Assembly: GCA_946480065.1 (NCBI GenBank)
Contig: CAMLJA010000115.1
Coordinates: 1 to 6,492 of the forward strand
Length of the DNA: 6,492 bases
Source of the DNA: an uncultured Thermomonas sp.
GTDB taxonomy: Bacteria > Pseudomonadota > Gammaproteobacteria > Xanthomonadales > Xanthomonadaceae
Direction: 5' to 3'
The notes under the pieces: model-generated
What the model was told of the DNA's origin: nothing
Database searches by the model: none
Seen by the model: the letters and a program-made list of their open reading frames with translations, nothing else
Made by a program: the position numbers and the translations under genes
Shown here: one piece after another, positions 1-6,238 of the stretch
Layout: each line of letters opens with the position of its first letter
Numbering within the stretch: the first letter of the stretch is position 1

Positions 1-1
1 G

Positions 2-565
2 TGCACCGACGCCCGCGGCCAGGTCTCGATGCAGAACGGCACGCCCTGCGCGCCCGGCATGAAGCAGGAGGTCCGCCGGATCGGCGAGGTGAAGACGGTG
101 CCGGTGCCGGCGCTCCGGCCGGCGCCGCCACCGGCGCCGCGCGCGCCCGCCTACGGCGACTTCGTACTGGTGAGCGGCCCCAATGCCAAGCGCTCGCCCG
201 CGCCCGAGGCGGCCGGGCTCCCGCCGCCGCCGCCGCTGTTCCAGTGCCGGACCTGGGAGGGCGACAGCTACTACGGCGACACCGAATCGCCGGAGCCCCG
301 CTGCGCGCCGCTGCAGGTCACCGCCATCGACGGCAGCGGCGCGCTGGGCGCCGGCCGGGCCTGCGAGATGAAGTACGACGAGTGCAAGGCGGTCCCGGCC
401 GAGCAGCTCTGCGACGCCTGGCTGCGGCGGCTGGACGACGCCGAGTTCAAGCTGCGCTATGCCGGCGACGACAACCGCGCCGAGCGCCAGGCCGCGTTCG
501 ATTCGGTCGACGCCAGGGTCAAGGCCAGCAGCTGTTCGCCGGTGGCGCCGGCTCAGAACCCGTAG
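2..565 (+). CDS. DUF4124 domain-containing protein, 5'-truncated
   Basis: The gene is open from the left edge, so the start and any signal peptide lie outside the window; 187 residues are visible. The first residues read CTDARGQV...[15 protein letters not shown], the core of a DUF4124 domain (a short β-rich envelope domain common in Gammaproteobacteria, usually just after a signal peptide). Cysteines at visible residues 1 and 16 belong to it. A proline/alanine-rich linker follows (about 33-50), then a second Pro run (74-78) and a C-terminal domain starting [14 protein letters not shown] with six more cysteines (82, 101, 121, 128, 137, 178). An even number of cysteines in a probably exported protein suggests disulfides; that is inference. 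I recall similar tails in Xanthomonad proteins but no known function. The stop TAG at 563-565 lies inside the 3' end of the convergent SDR gene. The downstream ATG at 29 falls within the DUF4124 core, so it is not the true start. Confidence 0.85.
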   Translation, partial: CTDARGQVSMQNGTPCAPGMKQEVRRIGEVKTVPVPALRPAPPPAPRAPAYGDFVLVSGPNAKRSPAPEAAGLPPPPPLFQCRTWEGDSYYGDTESPEPRCAPLQVTAIDGSGALGAGRACEMKYDECKAVPAEQLCDAWLRRLDDAEFKLRYAGDDNRAERQAAFDSVDARVKASSCSPVAPAQNP

Positions 566-1332
566 CGCAGGAAGCCGCCGTCCACCGCGATGCACTCGCC
601 GGTGACGTAGCCCGAGGCCGGCAGGCACAGGAAGGCGACCGCGGCGGCCACCTCCTCCGGTTCCCCGATGCGGCCCATCGGCGTGCGCAGCAGCACTTCG
701 TCCAGGTAGTCGGGGTCGGCCAGCTTGCCGCTGGTGCGGCGGGTGCGGATGTACCACGGCGCCACCGCGTTGACCCGGATGCCGTCCTCGGCCCACTCGA
801 CCGCGAGGTTCCTGGTCATCTGGTGCAGTGCCGCCTTGCTCATGCCGTAGGGTGCGCCGCTGCGCACATGGGTGAGGCCGGACACGCTGCCGATGTTCAC
901 GATGGCGGAGGCGGCGTGCCTGGACAGCAGCGGGTGCGCCAGCCGGCACAGCTCGAAGGCGGAAAACAGGTTGGTCTCGAAGATCCCGCGCCACTGGTCT
1001 TCGCCGTAGTCCAGCGTGGGCCGGGTGAGGTTGCCGCCGGCGTTGTTGACCAGCAGGTGCAGGCCACCCTGGTCGTTGGCCCAATCGATGATCTCGGCGC
1101 GCTGCTCGTCGTCGGCGACGTCGGCCGGCAGCGCCAGCACCGCGTCCTCGGGGCCGGGGAATTCCTCCTCCAGCTCGGCGCGCGCGGTCTCCAGCATCTC
1201 CGGGTCGCGCGCCACCATCAGCACCTGCGCGCCGAAGCCCAGCAGTTCGCGGCAGATGGCCAGGCCGATGCCGGCGCTGGCGCCGGTCACCAGCGCGCGT
1301 TGTCCATCCAGGGTCCAGCGTTGCGATGCCAT
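553..1332 (-). CDS. SDR family NAD(P)-dependent oxidoreductase, tropinone-reductase-like
   Basis: This is a 259-residue classical short-chain dehydrogenase/reductase, the normal length for the family. The cofactor motif TGASAGIG is at residues 16-23, NNAG at 96-99, the catalytic Asn at 121, Ser at 149 and the YGMSK motif with Tyr162 and Lys166. The stretch [10 protein letters not shown] (188-197) and the [11 protein letters not shown] segment resemble the plant tropinone reductases and their bacterial relatives. The substrate is unknown and the name does not imply alkaloid chemistry. Arg42 after the second β-strand favours NADP(H) over NAD(H). It is soluble, with no signal peptide. The frame stays open about 2 kb upstream, so I chose ATG 1332 because the family N-terminus ([10 protein letters not shown]) begins there and a GGAGG sits 6 nt before it. 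The last 13 bp overlap the convergent DUF4124 gene. The next gene upstream is divergent, so this is probably a single-gene transcript. Confidence 0.95.
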   Translation of the reverse strand: MASQRWTLDGQRALVTGASAGIGLAICRELLGFGAQVLMVARDPEMLETARAELEEEFPGPEDAVLALPADVADDEQRAEIIDWANDQGGLHLLVNNAGGNLTRPTLDYGEDQWRGIFETNLFSAFELCRLAHPLLSRHAASAIVNIGSVSGLTHVRSGAPYGMSKAALHQMTRNLAVEWAEDGIRVNAVAPWYIRTRRTSGKLADPDYLDEVLLRTPMGRIGEPEEVAAAVAFLCLPASGYVTGECIAVDGGFLRYGF

Positions 1333-1338
1333 GCGCGG

Positions 1339-1343
1339 CCTCC
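1339..1343 (-). promoter_or_regulatory. Ribosome binding site of the SDR gene
   Basis: GGAGG on the minus strand, 6 nt before ATG 1332. It decides the start, because the SDR frame has no stop for about 2 kb further upstream. An ATG at 1345 overlaps this site but is in another frame. Confidence 0.75.
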
Positions 1344-1358
1344 ATGCGGGGTCGGCGT

Positions 1359-1364
1359 AGGATA
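1359..1364 (-). promoter_or_regulatory. Possible -10 element for the SDR gene (weak)
   Basis: TATCCT on the minus strand is the only AT-leaning hexamer in the 73-bp divergent gap. Transcription would begin near 1352, leaving a leader of about 20 nt with the GGAGG site. No good TTGACA-like -35 lies 16-18 bp upstream, so this is a guess from position and composition. Confidence 0.25.
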
Positions 1365-1372
1365 GGCGCAAG

Positions 1373-1393
1373 GCCGGGCGGCGGTCGCCCGGC
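1373..1393. repeat. Hairpin before the lipoprotein gene
   Basis: A perfect inverted repeat with 8-bp arms GCCGGGCG (1373-1380) and CGCCCGGC (1386-1393), and a 5-nt loop GCGGT. It abuts the AGGGAG ribosome binding site (1394-1399) of the lipoprotein gene and lies in the gap shared with the divergent SDR gene. It could act as an RNA stem next to the ribosome site or as a DNA operator. Its placement is suggestive, but such arms also arise easily in GC-rich DNA. Confidence 0.45.
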
Positions 1394-1405
1394 AGGGAGA
1401 CCGCG

Positions 1406-1630
1406 ATGCGCGCCGTGCCCGTGCTGCTGTGCCTGGCCACGCTGGCGGCGTGCGCGCCACCCAAGCCGCCCGAGGAAGAGCGCCGCCCGGCGCCGCAGGC
1501 CGCCGCGGCCCGGACGCCCGCGATCGTGGCCGAGGCCCGGCGCCAGGAGGAGCGCGCCCGCGCGGCGGAGCGCGACAGCCTGGAAGCCGCGCGCCAGCAG
1601 CGCGAAGCGATCGACGCCGCGACGCGCTGA
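1406..1630 (+). CDS. Small putative lipoprotein
   Basis: A 74-residue protein with a type II signal peptide: M-R, a short hydrophobic stretch ([12 protein letters not shown]) and lipobox LAAC at residues 13-16, with lipidation expected on Cys16. The residue after the cysteine is Ala, not Asp, so the Lol system would be expected to send it to the outer membrane (established sorting rule, tuned on E. coli). The mature part has a Pro-rich stretch (about 18-30) and then a charged Ala/Glu/Arg segment (41-74, [16 protein letters not shown]...) that should form a single amphipathic helix or short coiled coil. I do not recognise a named family. ATG 1406 is preceded by AGGGAG at 1394-1399, with 6 nt spacing. 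It is divergent from the SDR gene and ends 10 bp from the sppA stop. The lipobox plus ribosome site make it a real gene despite its size. Confidence 0.75.
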   Translation: MRAVPVLLCLATLAACAPPKPPEEERRPAPQAAAARTPAIVAEARRQEERARAAERDSLEAARQQREAIDAATR

Positions 1631-1647
1631 TGCGCCGGGCTCAGCGC
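1624..1647. terminator. Inverted repeat across two convergent stop codons, possible weak terminator
   Basis: Arms GCGCTGA (1624-1630) and TCAGCGC (1641-1647) with a 10-nt loop. Each arm ends in the TGA of one gene, the lipoprotein on the plus strand and sppA on the minus strand. There is no T-run on either side, so it is not a canonical intrinsic terminator. The symmetry follows partly from both genes ending CGC TGA. Confidence 0.25.
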
Positions 1648-3533
1648 AGGCTGCAGAAGCAGTAGGCCAGCGGCCGCACCCGCGCAGGCCCGCGCGCCTG
1701 CGCCAGCCGCGCCAGCAGCCCGTCCGGCAGCTGCGCGGCCAGGTGCTGGCGCAGCAGCGCCTCGCCGACGCCGCTCGCGCGCAGCAGCGCCAGCCCGGCG
1801 CGGCCCTCGACCAGCCCGCCGAACCACTGCTCGAACGGGCGCGGCGCCGGTTCGACGTAGCGCACCCGCCAGGCGTCGCGCTTGCCTAGGTGCGCGCGCG
1901 CGGCCGCGTCGGCCAGCGCCGCGTCCAGCCCGCCCATCGCGTCCACCAGCCCGCGCTGGCGCGCCTGCTCGCCGGTCCACACCCGGCCGCGCGCCACCGC
2001 GTCCACCTGCTCCACGCTGCGGCCGCGGGCCCGCGCCACCTTGCCGGTGAAGTCGCGGTAGCCCTTGTCGATCACCGCCTGCACCACCGCGGCCACGCCC
2101 GGGTCCAGCGGCCGGGTGACGTCGAACGCGCCGGCGTAGCGGGTGGTGCCCACGCCGTCGGTGTGCACGCCCAGCTTGGCCAGCCCGCGGTCGACGGTGG
2201 GGAACAGCCCGAAGATGCCGATCGAGCCGGTGATCGTGGACGGGTCGGCGTAGATGCGGTCCGCGTCCATCGCGATCCAGTAGCCGCCGGACGCGGCCAC
2301 GTCGCCCATCGACGCCACCACCGGCTTGCCGGCGGCCTTCAGCGCCGCCACCTCGCGGCGGATCTGCTCGGAGGCGAACACCTCGCCGCCGGGCGAATTC
2401 ACCCGCAGCACCACCGCCTTGACGTCGTCGTCGTCGCGCGCCGCGCGCAGCAGCGCCGCGGTGGATTCGCCGCCCACGCTGCCGGGCGGCTGCTCGCCGC
2501 CGGCGATCTCGCCCTCGGCCACCACCACCGCCACCTGCGGGCGCGGGTCCGCCTGCGGCAGCGCGCCGTCCACGTGCTGCAGGTAGGTGTCCAGCGCCAC
2601 CTGGCGGAAACCGCCGTCGGCATCGGGATCGGCGGCGCCGCGCTCGGCCAGCAGGTCCTCGACCTGTTCGCGGGTCTTCAGCCCGTCGACCAGCTTCTGC
2701 GCGCGCGCCATCCGCGCCAGGTCGCCCTGCGCGGCCTGCACCTGCTGCGGCAGCGCGTCGATGCGCGCGGCCAGCAGCTCGGGCGACAGCCCGCGCGCGC
2801 GGCCGATGTCGGCCAGCATCCGCCGCCACACGTCGCCCATCCAGAACAGGTCGGCTTCCTTCGCCTCGGGCGAGGCGCCGTCCAGCACGTAGGGTTCGGC
2901 CGCGGACTTGTATTCGCCCACCTTGAACAGGTGCATGTCCACGCCCAGCTTGTCCTGCAGGCCCTCGCGGAAGTACTGCCGGTAGGCGGCCAGGCCCTCC
3001 AGCATCACCCCGCCCTGCGACATCGGGTCCAGGTAGACCTCGCTGGCCTGCGCCGCCAGCAGGTACTGCTCCTGGCTGTAGTTGTCCCCGTAGGCCACCA
3101 CCTGCTTGCCGGCGGCCTTGACCCGGGCCAGCGCGGCGGCCACCTCGCGCAGCGAGGCGTAGCCGCCGGCCTGCAGTTCGTCCAGCCGCAGCACCACGCG
3201 CTCGATGCGCGCGTCGCCGCGGGCGGCGTCCAGCGCGCGCAGCAGGTCGCGCAGGCGCACCTCGCGGCAATCGCTGCCGTTGGTCGCACGCGCGAACGCG
3301 CGGCTGACCGGATCGCAGCTGTACTGCTCCACCAGCCGGCCCTGCGGGGCCACCACCAGCGCGGTGTGCGCGCCCAGCGGGGCCAGCTTGCCGCCGTGCA
3401 GCACCACCGCCAGCACCACCACCAGTACCAGCAGGAACAGCAGGTTGAACACCAGCCGGCGGCCGAAGTTGACCGCGTCCCACAGGCCGATGAACAGGCG
3501 GGCGATCGGACCGCGGGTGCGCGGTGGGGTCAT
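1641..3533 (-). CDS. sppA: Signal peptide peptidase SppA, 67K type (S49)
   Basis: This 630-residue protein compares with 618 in E. coli SppA and is the full-length, two-domain form. SppA is an inner-membrane serine protease that uses a Ser-Lys dyad to degrade signal peptides left after secretion, with its active site on the periplasmic side. A single membrane anchor is at about residues 27-46, after an Arg-containing N-terminus. The N-terminal S49 domain carries [10 protein letters not shown] with catalytic Lys209, the same number as in E. coli. The C-terminal domain has VNSPGG (378-383) and DVAASGGYW with nucleophile Ser415, followed by [12 protein letters not shown]. The C-terminus, LAYCFCSLR, matches the cysteine-bearing end of E. 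coli SppA. Cys73 and Cys89 lie close together after the anchor and could pair. ATG 3533 has GGAG at 3540-3543, 6 nt upstream. The MATE gene lies 70 bp upstream on the same strand, so co-transcription is possible. Confidence 0.97.
   Translation of the reverse strand: MTPPRTRGPIARLFIGLWDAVNFGRRLVFNLLFLLVLVVVLAVVLHGGKLAPLGAHTALVVAPQGRLVEQYSCDPVSRAFARATNGSDCREVRLRDLLRALDAARGDARIERVVLRLDELQAGGYASLREVAAALARVKAAGKQVVAYGDNYSQEQYLLAAQASEVYLDPMSQGGVMLEGLAAYRQYFREGLQDKLGVDMHLFKVGEYKSAAEPYVLDGASPEAKEADLFWMGDVWRRMLADIGRARGLSPELLAARIDALPQQVQAAQGDLARMARAQKLVDGLKTREQVEDLLAERGAADPDADGGFRQVALDTYLQHVDGALPQADPRPQVAVVVAEGEIAGGEQPPGSVGGESTAALLRAARDDDDVKAVVLRVNSPGGEVFASEQIRREVAALKAAGKPVVASMGDVAASGGYWIAMDADRIYADPSTITGSIGIFGLFPTVDRGLAKLGVHTDGVGTTRYAGAFDVTRPLDPGVAAVVQAVIDKGYRDFTGKVARARGRSVEQVDAVARGRVWTGEQARQRGLVDAMGGLDAALADAAARAHLGKRDAWRVRYVEPAPRPFEQWFGGLVEGRAGLALLRASGVGEALLRQHLAAQLPDGLLARLAQARGPARVRPLAYCFCSLR
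2314..2339 (-). repeat. Internal sppA repeat, copy in the C-terminal S49 domain
   Basis: A 26-bp stretch matching 3094-3119 with one mismatch (position 2323 against 3103). It encodes the AAGKPVVA region (residues 400-407). The copies are 780 bp, exactly 260 codons, apart and in the same phase, and mark equivalent places in the two duplicated domains. Confidence 0.8.
3094..3119 (-). repeat. Internal sppA repeat, copy in the N-terminal S49 domain
   Basis: The partner of 2314-2339, 25 of 26 bp identical, encoding the AAGKQVVA region (residues 140-147). The one difference changes Pro404 to Gln144. This fits the known tandem duplication of the fold within long SppA proteins. Confidence 0.8.
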
Positions 3534-3603
3534 TGCGGGCTCCGGGAACGGCGGACGGCCGTGGACGTGGGAAGGACGATGCTAGCGGGGCGGCGTGAAC
3601 GGC

Positions 3604-4998
3604 TCATGCGGCATCGGTCACGGTGACCGACGGCGCCCCGCCGGACATGGGGATGCGCGCGCTGCTGCGCAAGAAGCGCCGGCACAGCAGCAGTGCCGCC
3701 ACCGACAGCCCGGCGGTCAGGCCCAGCCACATGCCGCGCGCGCCCCAGCCCAGCGCCAGCCCCAGCCCGGCGCCCACCGGCATGCCGATGCCCCAGTAGG
3801 CGAACGCCGCCAGCCACATCGGCACGCGGGTGTCCTTCAGCCCGCGCAGCGCGCCAGCCGAGACCACCTGGATGCCGTCTGGGAACTGGAACAGCGCGGC
3901 GTACAGCAGCAGGCTGCCGCCCAGCGCGATCACCGCCGGGTCGGCGCTGTAGAGCGCGGCGATGGCGTCGTGGCCCAGCAGCATCGCCAGCGCCGACAGC
4001 GACTGCGTCCCCAGCGCCAGGACCACCCCGGCCAGGAAGGCGCGGCGCACGCCGGCGCGGTCGCCGCGGCCCAGCGCATGGCCCACCCGCACGGTGGTGG
4101 CCTCGGCGATCCCGAACGGCAGCATGAAGCAGAGCGAGGCCACGTTCAGCGCGACCTGGTGCGAGGCCGCGGGCACCTCGCCCAGCCGCCCGATGAGCAG
4201 CGCGGTAGCCACGAACAGGCCGCCCTCCATGGTCACGGTGACGCCGATCGGCAGGCCGGTGCGCAGCAACTCGCGCAGGGTCTTGCCGTGCGGCCGGTCC
4301 CAGCGCGCGAACAGGCCGAGGTCGGCGAAGCGCCGCGAGCGCCGCAGGTACAGCGCGAACGCCATCGCCTGCAGCCAGAACATCAGCGCCGAGGCGATGC
4401 CCACGCCGGCGGCGCCCAGCGCAGGCAGCCCGAACAGGCCGTTGGTCAGCGCGTAGCCCACCGGCGCCAGCAGGCACAGCCCGGCGATCCCCAGCACCAT
4501 GGTCGGCAGCGACCAGTGCAGGCCGTCGCTGAGGTAGCGCATCGCCAGGTACAGGGTGAAGCCGGGGATGCCCCAGCGGATCGCGTGGAGGAACGCCGTC
4601 GCCCCCGGCACGATGTCGGCGGCGATCCCCATCGGTGCAAGCGCCAGCGGCAGCACCGAGGCCAGCGCGAACAGCAGCGCGCCCAGCAGCGCGGCCAGCC
4701 ACAGCGCCTGGCGGAACAGCGGGCCGATCTCGCCGCGCCGCCCGGCGCCGTCCAGCTGCGAGACCGCCGGCGGCAGCGACATCAGCACGCCCATCGGCGC
4801 CAGCATCGGCAGCCAGAACAGCGCCGCGCCCACCGCCACCGAGGCCAGCGTGGCGGTGCCGTGGTGGCCGGCGACCACGGCGTCGATGAAGCCCACCAGC
4901 CCGTGCGACAGGTGGCCGGCGGCCAGCGGCGCGGCCAGGCGTGCGCTGGCGCGCACTTCGTCGAGGAAGCGGGGAGGCATGGCGGTCGGGGTTGGCAT
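3604..4998 (-). CDS. MATE family efflux transporter, NorM-like
   Basis: A 464-residue inner-membrane protein with about twelve hydrophobic segments in two halves, the usual MATE architecture (cation-coupled export of drugs or metabolites). The start of TM1 reads VGFIDAVVAGHHGTATLA; Asp39 there, Glu258 in PIGVTVTMEGGLF (TM7) and Asp374 in QFPDGIQVVSAGALRG (TM10) correspond to the acidic coupling residues Asp36, Glu255 and Asp371 of Vibrio NorM. All three are present, so it should be active. SHQVALNVASLCFMLPFGIAEATTVRVGHALG (279-310, cited here in part by position) is the family signature in the second half. The substrate cannot be read from sequence. The start is uncertain: ATG 4998 is the farthest possible (in-frame TAA at 5044-5046), ATG 4980 would remove six residues, and neither has a Shine-Dalgarno match. 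It lies upstream of sppA with a 70-bp gap and divergent from the DUF3667 gene. Confidence 0.95.
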   Translation of the reverse strand: MPTPTAMPPRFLDEVRASARLAAPLAAGHLSHGLVGFIDAVVAGHHGTATLASVAVGAALFWLPMLAPMGVLMSLPPAVSQLDGAGRRGEIGPLFRQALWLAALLGALLFALASVLPLALAPMGIAADIVPGATAFLHAIRWGIPGFTLYLAMRYLSDGLHWSLPTMVLGIAGLCLLAPVGYALTNGLFGLPALGAAGVGIASALMFWLQAMAFALYLRRSRRFADLGLFARWDRPHGKTLRELLRTGLPIGVTVTMEGGLFVATALLIGRLGEVPAASHQVALNVASLCFMLPFGIAEATTVRVGHALGRGDRAGVRRAFLAGVVLALGTQSLSALAMLLGHDAIAALYSADPAVIALGGSLLLYAALFQFPDGIQVVSAGALRGLKDTRVPMWLAAFAYWGIGMPVGAGLGLALGWGARGMWLGLTAGLSVAALLLCRRFLRSSARIPMSGGAPSVTVTDAA

Positions 4999-5005
4999 CG
5001 GAGTG

Positions 5006-5032
5006 GCGCGCGCGGCTGGCGCCGCGGCGCGC
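5006..5032. repeat. GC-rich hairpin in the MATE/DUF3667 divergent gap
   Basis: Arms 5006-5016 and 5021-5032 pair over 11 bp with a single bulged base at 5027 and a 4-nt loop TGGC. The inner six pairs, CGCGGC with GCCGCG, are perfect. The stem ends 7 nt before ATG 4998 of the MATE gene, where a ribosome binding site would be expected and none is seen. Confidence 0.45.
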
Positions 5033-5040
5033 GGGCTGCC

Positions 5041-5046
5041 ATCTTA
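5041..5046 (-). promoter_or_regulatory. Possible -10 element for the MATE gene (weak)
   Basis: TAAGAT on the minus strand matches four of six TATAAT positions and is the only AT-rich spot in the 70-bp gap. Transcription would begin near 5034, placing the 5006-5032 hairpin at the very 5' end of the mRNA. No clear -35 hexamer is seen 17 bp upstream. Confidence 0.3.
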
Positions 5047-5053
5047 ACCGCCC

Positions 5054-5060
5054 AGGGAGG
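5054..5060 (+). promoter_or_regulatory. Ribosome binding site of the DUF3667 gene
   Basis: AGGGAGG, 8 nt before ATG 5069, is the strongest Shine-Dalgarno match in the window and supports that start. It contrasts with the absence of any such site on the MATE side of the same gap. Confidence 0.75.
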
Positions 5061-5068
5061 ACCCGCCG

Positions 5069-6235
5069 ATGACCGCCAGCACCGACGCCCCGCCGCCGCC
5101 CGCGGCGCCGGCCGATCCCGCCGCGCAGGGCGCCTGCCGCAACTGCGGCACGCCACTGCTGGGCCCGCACTGCTACGCCTGCGGGCAGCCGGTGAAAGGC
5201 CTGGTGCGGCCGCTGGGCAACCTGGCCGGCGACCTGCTGGACAGCGTGTTCAACATCGACACCCGCATCGTGCGCACGCTGGGCCCGCTGTTCGCCAAGC
5301 CCGGCTTCCTCACCCGCGAATACTTCGCCGGCCGCCAGGTCCGCTACGTCACCCCGGTGCGGCTGTTCTTCTTCCTGTGCATCGTGGCGTTCTTCGTGGC
5401 GCAGGTGGCGATCGACGGCCCCGACGTCAACGTGGAGGGCAACGACGCCATCGCCGCGGCCACCACCGTGGCCCAGGTCGAACGCGAGCGCGACGCCCGG
5501 CTGGCCGAACTGGCGCGCGCGCGCCGCGACATGCAAGGCACCCCGGCGGCGGCGGGCATCCCCGGGATCGAGGCCGGCGAGCAGGCGGTGCGCGAGACCG
5601 CCGCGGAGCGCATCGCACAGCTGCAGGGCGCACAGGCCAAGGGCGAGCCGCCGCCCGCGCCGGAGCGCGACAGCATCGGCTTCAGCGTCAACGGCAAGCG
5701 CTGGGACGCCGAGAAGAATCCGATCGACACCTGGCTGCCGGGCTTCGTCGACCGCTGGCTCAACGCCCAGGTGGCGCGCGGCAACGGCAACATCGCGCGC
5801 CTGAAGCAGGACCCGGCCGCGTTCAAGAACGCGGTGCTGGGCGCGGTCCCGACCACCCTGTTCGTGCTGGTGCCGGTGTTCGCGCTGATGCTCAAGCTGG
5901 CCTACCTGTTCAAGCGCCGGCTGTACATGGAGCACGTGGTGATCGCCCTGCACAGCCACGCCTTCATGAGCCTGGACCTGCTGCTGGTGCTGCTGGCGCG
6001 GCTGCTGCAGCAGGCGCTGGCGCCGGGCGACGGCGCGCTGCACGCGCTGTTCGGCTGGGCCGAGGGCCTGCTGCTGGCGTGGATGCCGGTGTACCTGCTG
6101 CTGATGCAGAAGCGGGTGTACGCGCAGGGCTGGCCGATGACGCTGCTGAAGTACGCGGTGCTGGGCACCTGCTACCTGGTGCTGCTCAGCCTGGCGGTGG
6201 CGGTCTCGATGGCGATCGGGCTGGTGGCGATGTAG
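5069..6235 (+). CDS. DUF3667 domain-containing membrane protein
   Basis: A 388-residue protein. After a Pro/Ala-rich leader it has a zinc-ribbon knuckle, CRNCGTPLLGPHCYACGQ (23-40), with Cys23, Cys26, Cys35 and Cys38. The N-terminal zinc ribbon followed by membrane helices is typical of DUF3667 proteins, whose function is unknown. Next comes a conserved segment (about 48-98: LLDSVFNIDTRIVRT, GFLTREYFAGRQVRYVTPVRLFFF). Predicted membrane segments are about 96-115, 256-278, 290-312, 328-347 and 360-386. Basic residues before TM1 and at KRR (282-284) place the ribbon in the cytoplasm, so the 140-residue segment between TM1 and TM2 would be periplasmic. That segment is charged and helical (about 133-190) and looks larger than in most relatives I recall. 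The motif YMEHVVIALHSHAF (286-299) is also family-typical. Start ATG 5069 has the AGGGAGG site. The gene appears to be a single unit, divergent from the MATE gene and ending 3 bp from the next gene's stop. Confidence 0.88.
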   Translation: MTASTDAPPPPAAPADPAAQGACRNCGTPLLGPHCYACGQPVKGLVRPLGNLAGDLLDSVFNIDTRIVRTLGPLFAKPGFLTREYFAGRQVRYVTPVRLFFFLCIVAFFVAQVAIDGPDVNVEGNDAIAAATTVAQVERERDARLAELARARRDMQGTPAAAGIPGIEAGEQAVRETAAERIAQLQGAQAKGEPPPAPERDSIGFSVNGKRWDAEKNPIDTWLPGFVDRWLNAQVARGNGNIARLKQDPAAFKNAVLGAVPTTLFVLVPVFALMLKLAYLFKRRLYMEHVVIALHSHAFMSLDLLLVLLARLLQQALAPGDGALHALFGWAEGLLLAWMPVYLLLMQKRVYAQGWPMTLLKYAVLGTCYLVLLSLAVAVSMAIGLVAM

Positions 6236-6238
6236 CCG

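Noticed and set aside
553..1332. Naming the SDR a tropinone reductase or FabG
   Set aside because: The similarity places it among tropinone-reductase-like SDRs, but SDR substrates cannot be inferred from these motifs and there is no fatty-acid gene context for FabG.
1..1365. A 454-codon plus-strand frame covering the left end
   Set aside because: It is out of frame with the DUF4124 core and antisense to the SDR gene, and its translation is low-complexity.
1333..3483. The SDR reading frame remains open for about 2.1 kb upstream, giving an apparent 976-residue fusion protein
   Set aside because: The extension runs through the lipoprotein and sppA genes in the wrong frame and is low-complexity Arg/Gly/Ala. 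The SDR fold, GGAGG site and ATG at 1332 define the real start; stops are simply rare at this GC content.
3534..3603. Possible promoter and palindrome (ACGGCCGT at 3555-3562; TAGCAT on the minus strand at 3579-3584) between the MATE gene and sppA
   Set aside because: The palindrome is only 8 bp and the hexamer lacks a -35 partner at a normal distance. Nothing here exceeds what is expected by chance, so whether sppA has its own promoter stays open.
1890..3626. A 578-codon open frame antisense to sppA
   Set aside because: It is rich in His, Gln, Arg and Ala with no domain or ribosome site, and mirrors the codon bias of sppA, which has complete catalytic motifs on the other strand.
3530..6043. 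An 837-codon open frame on the minus strand across the MATE and DUF3667 genes
   Set aside because: It is a shadow frame: low-complexity, and it crosses genes with recognisable families in other frames on both strands.
1641..6235. A defence or secretion system made of sppA, the MATE gene, the lipoprotein and the DUF3667 gene
   Set aside because: The strands alternate, two of the proteins are common housekeeping families, and no nuclease, toxin, sensor or secretion component is present. Proximity alone does not support a system.
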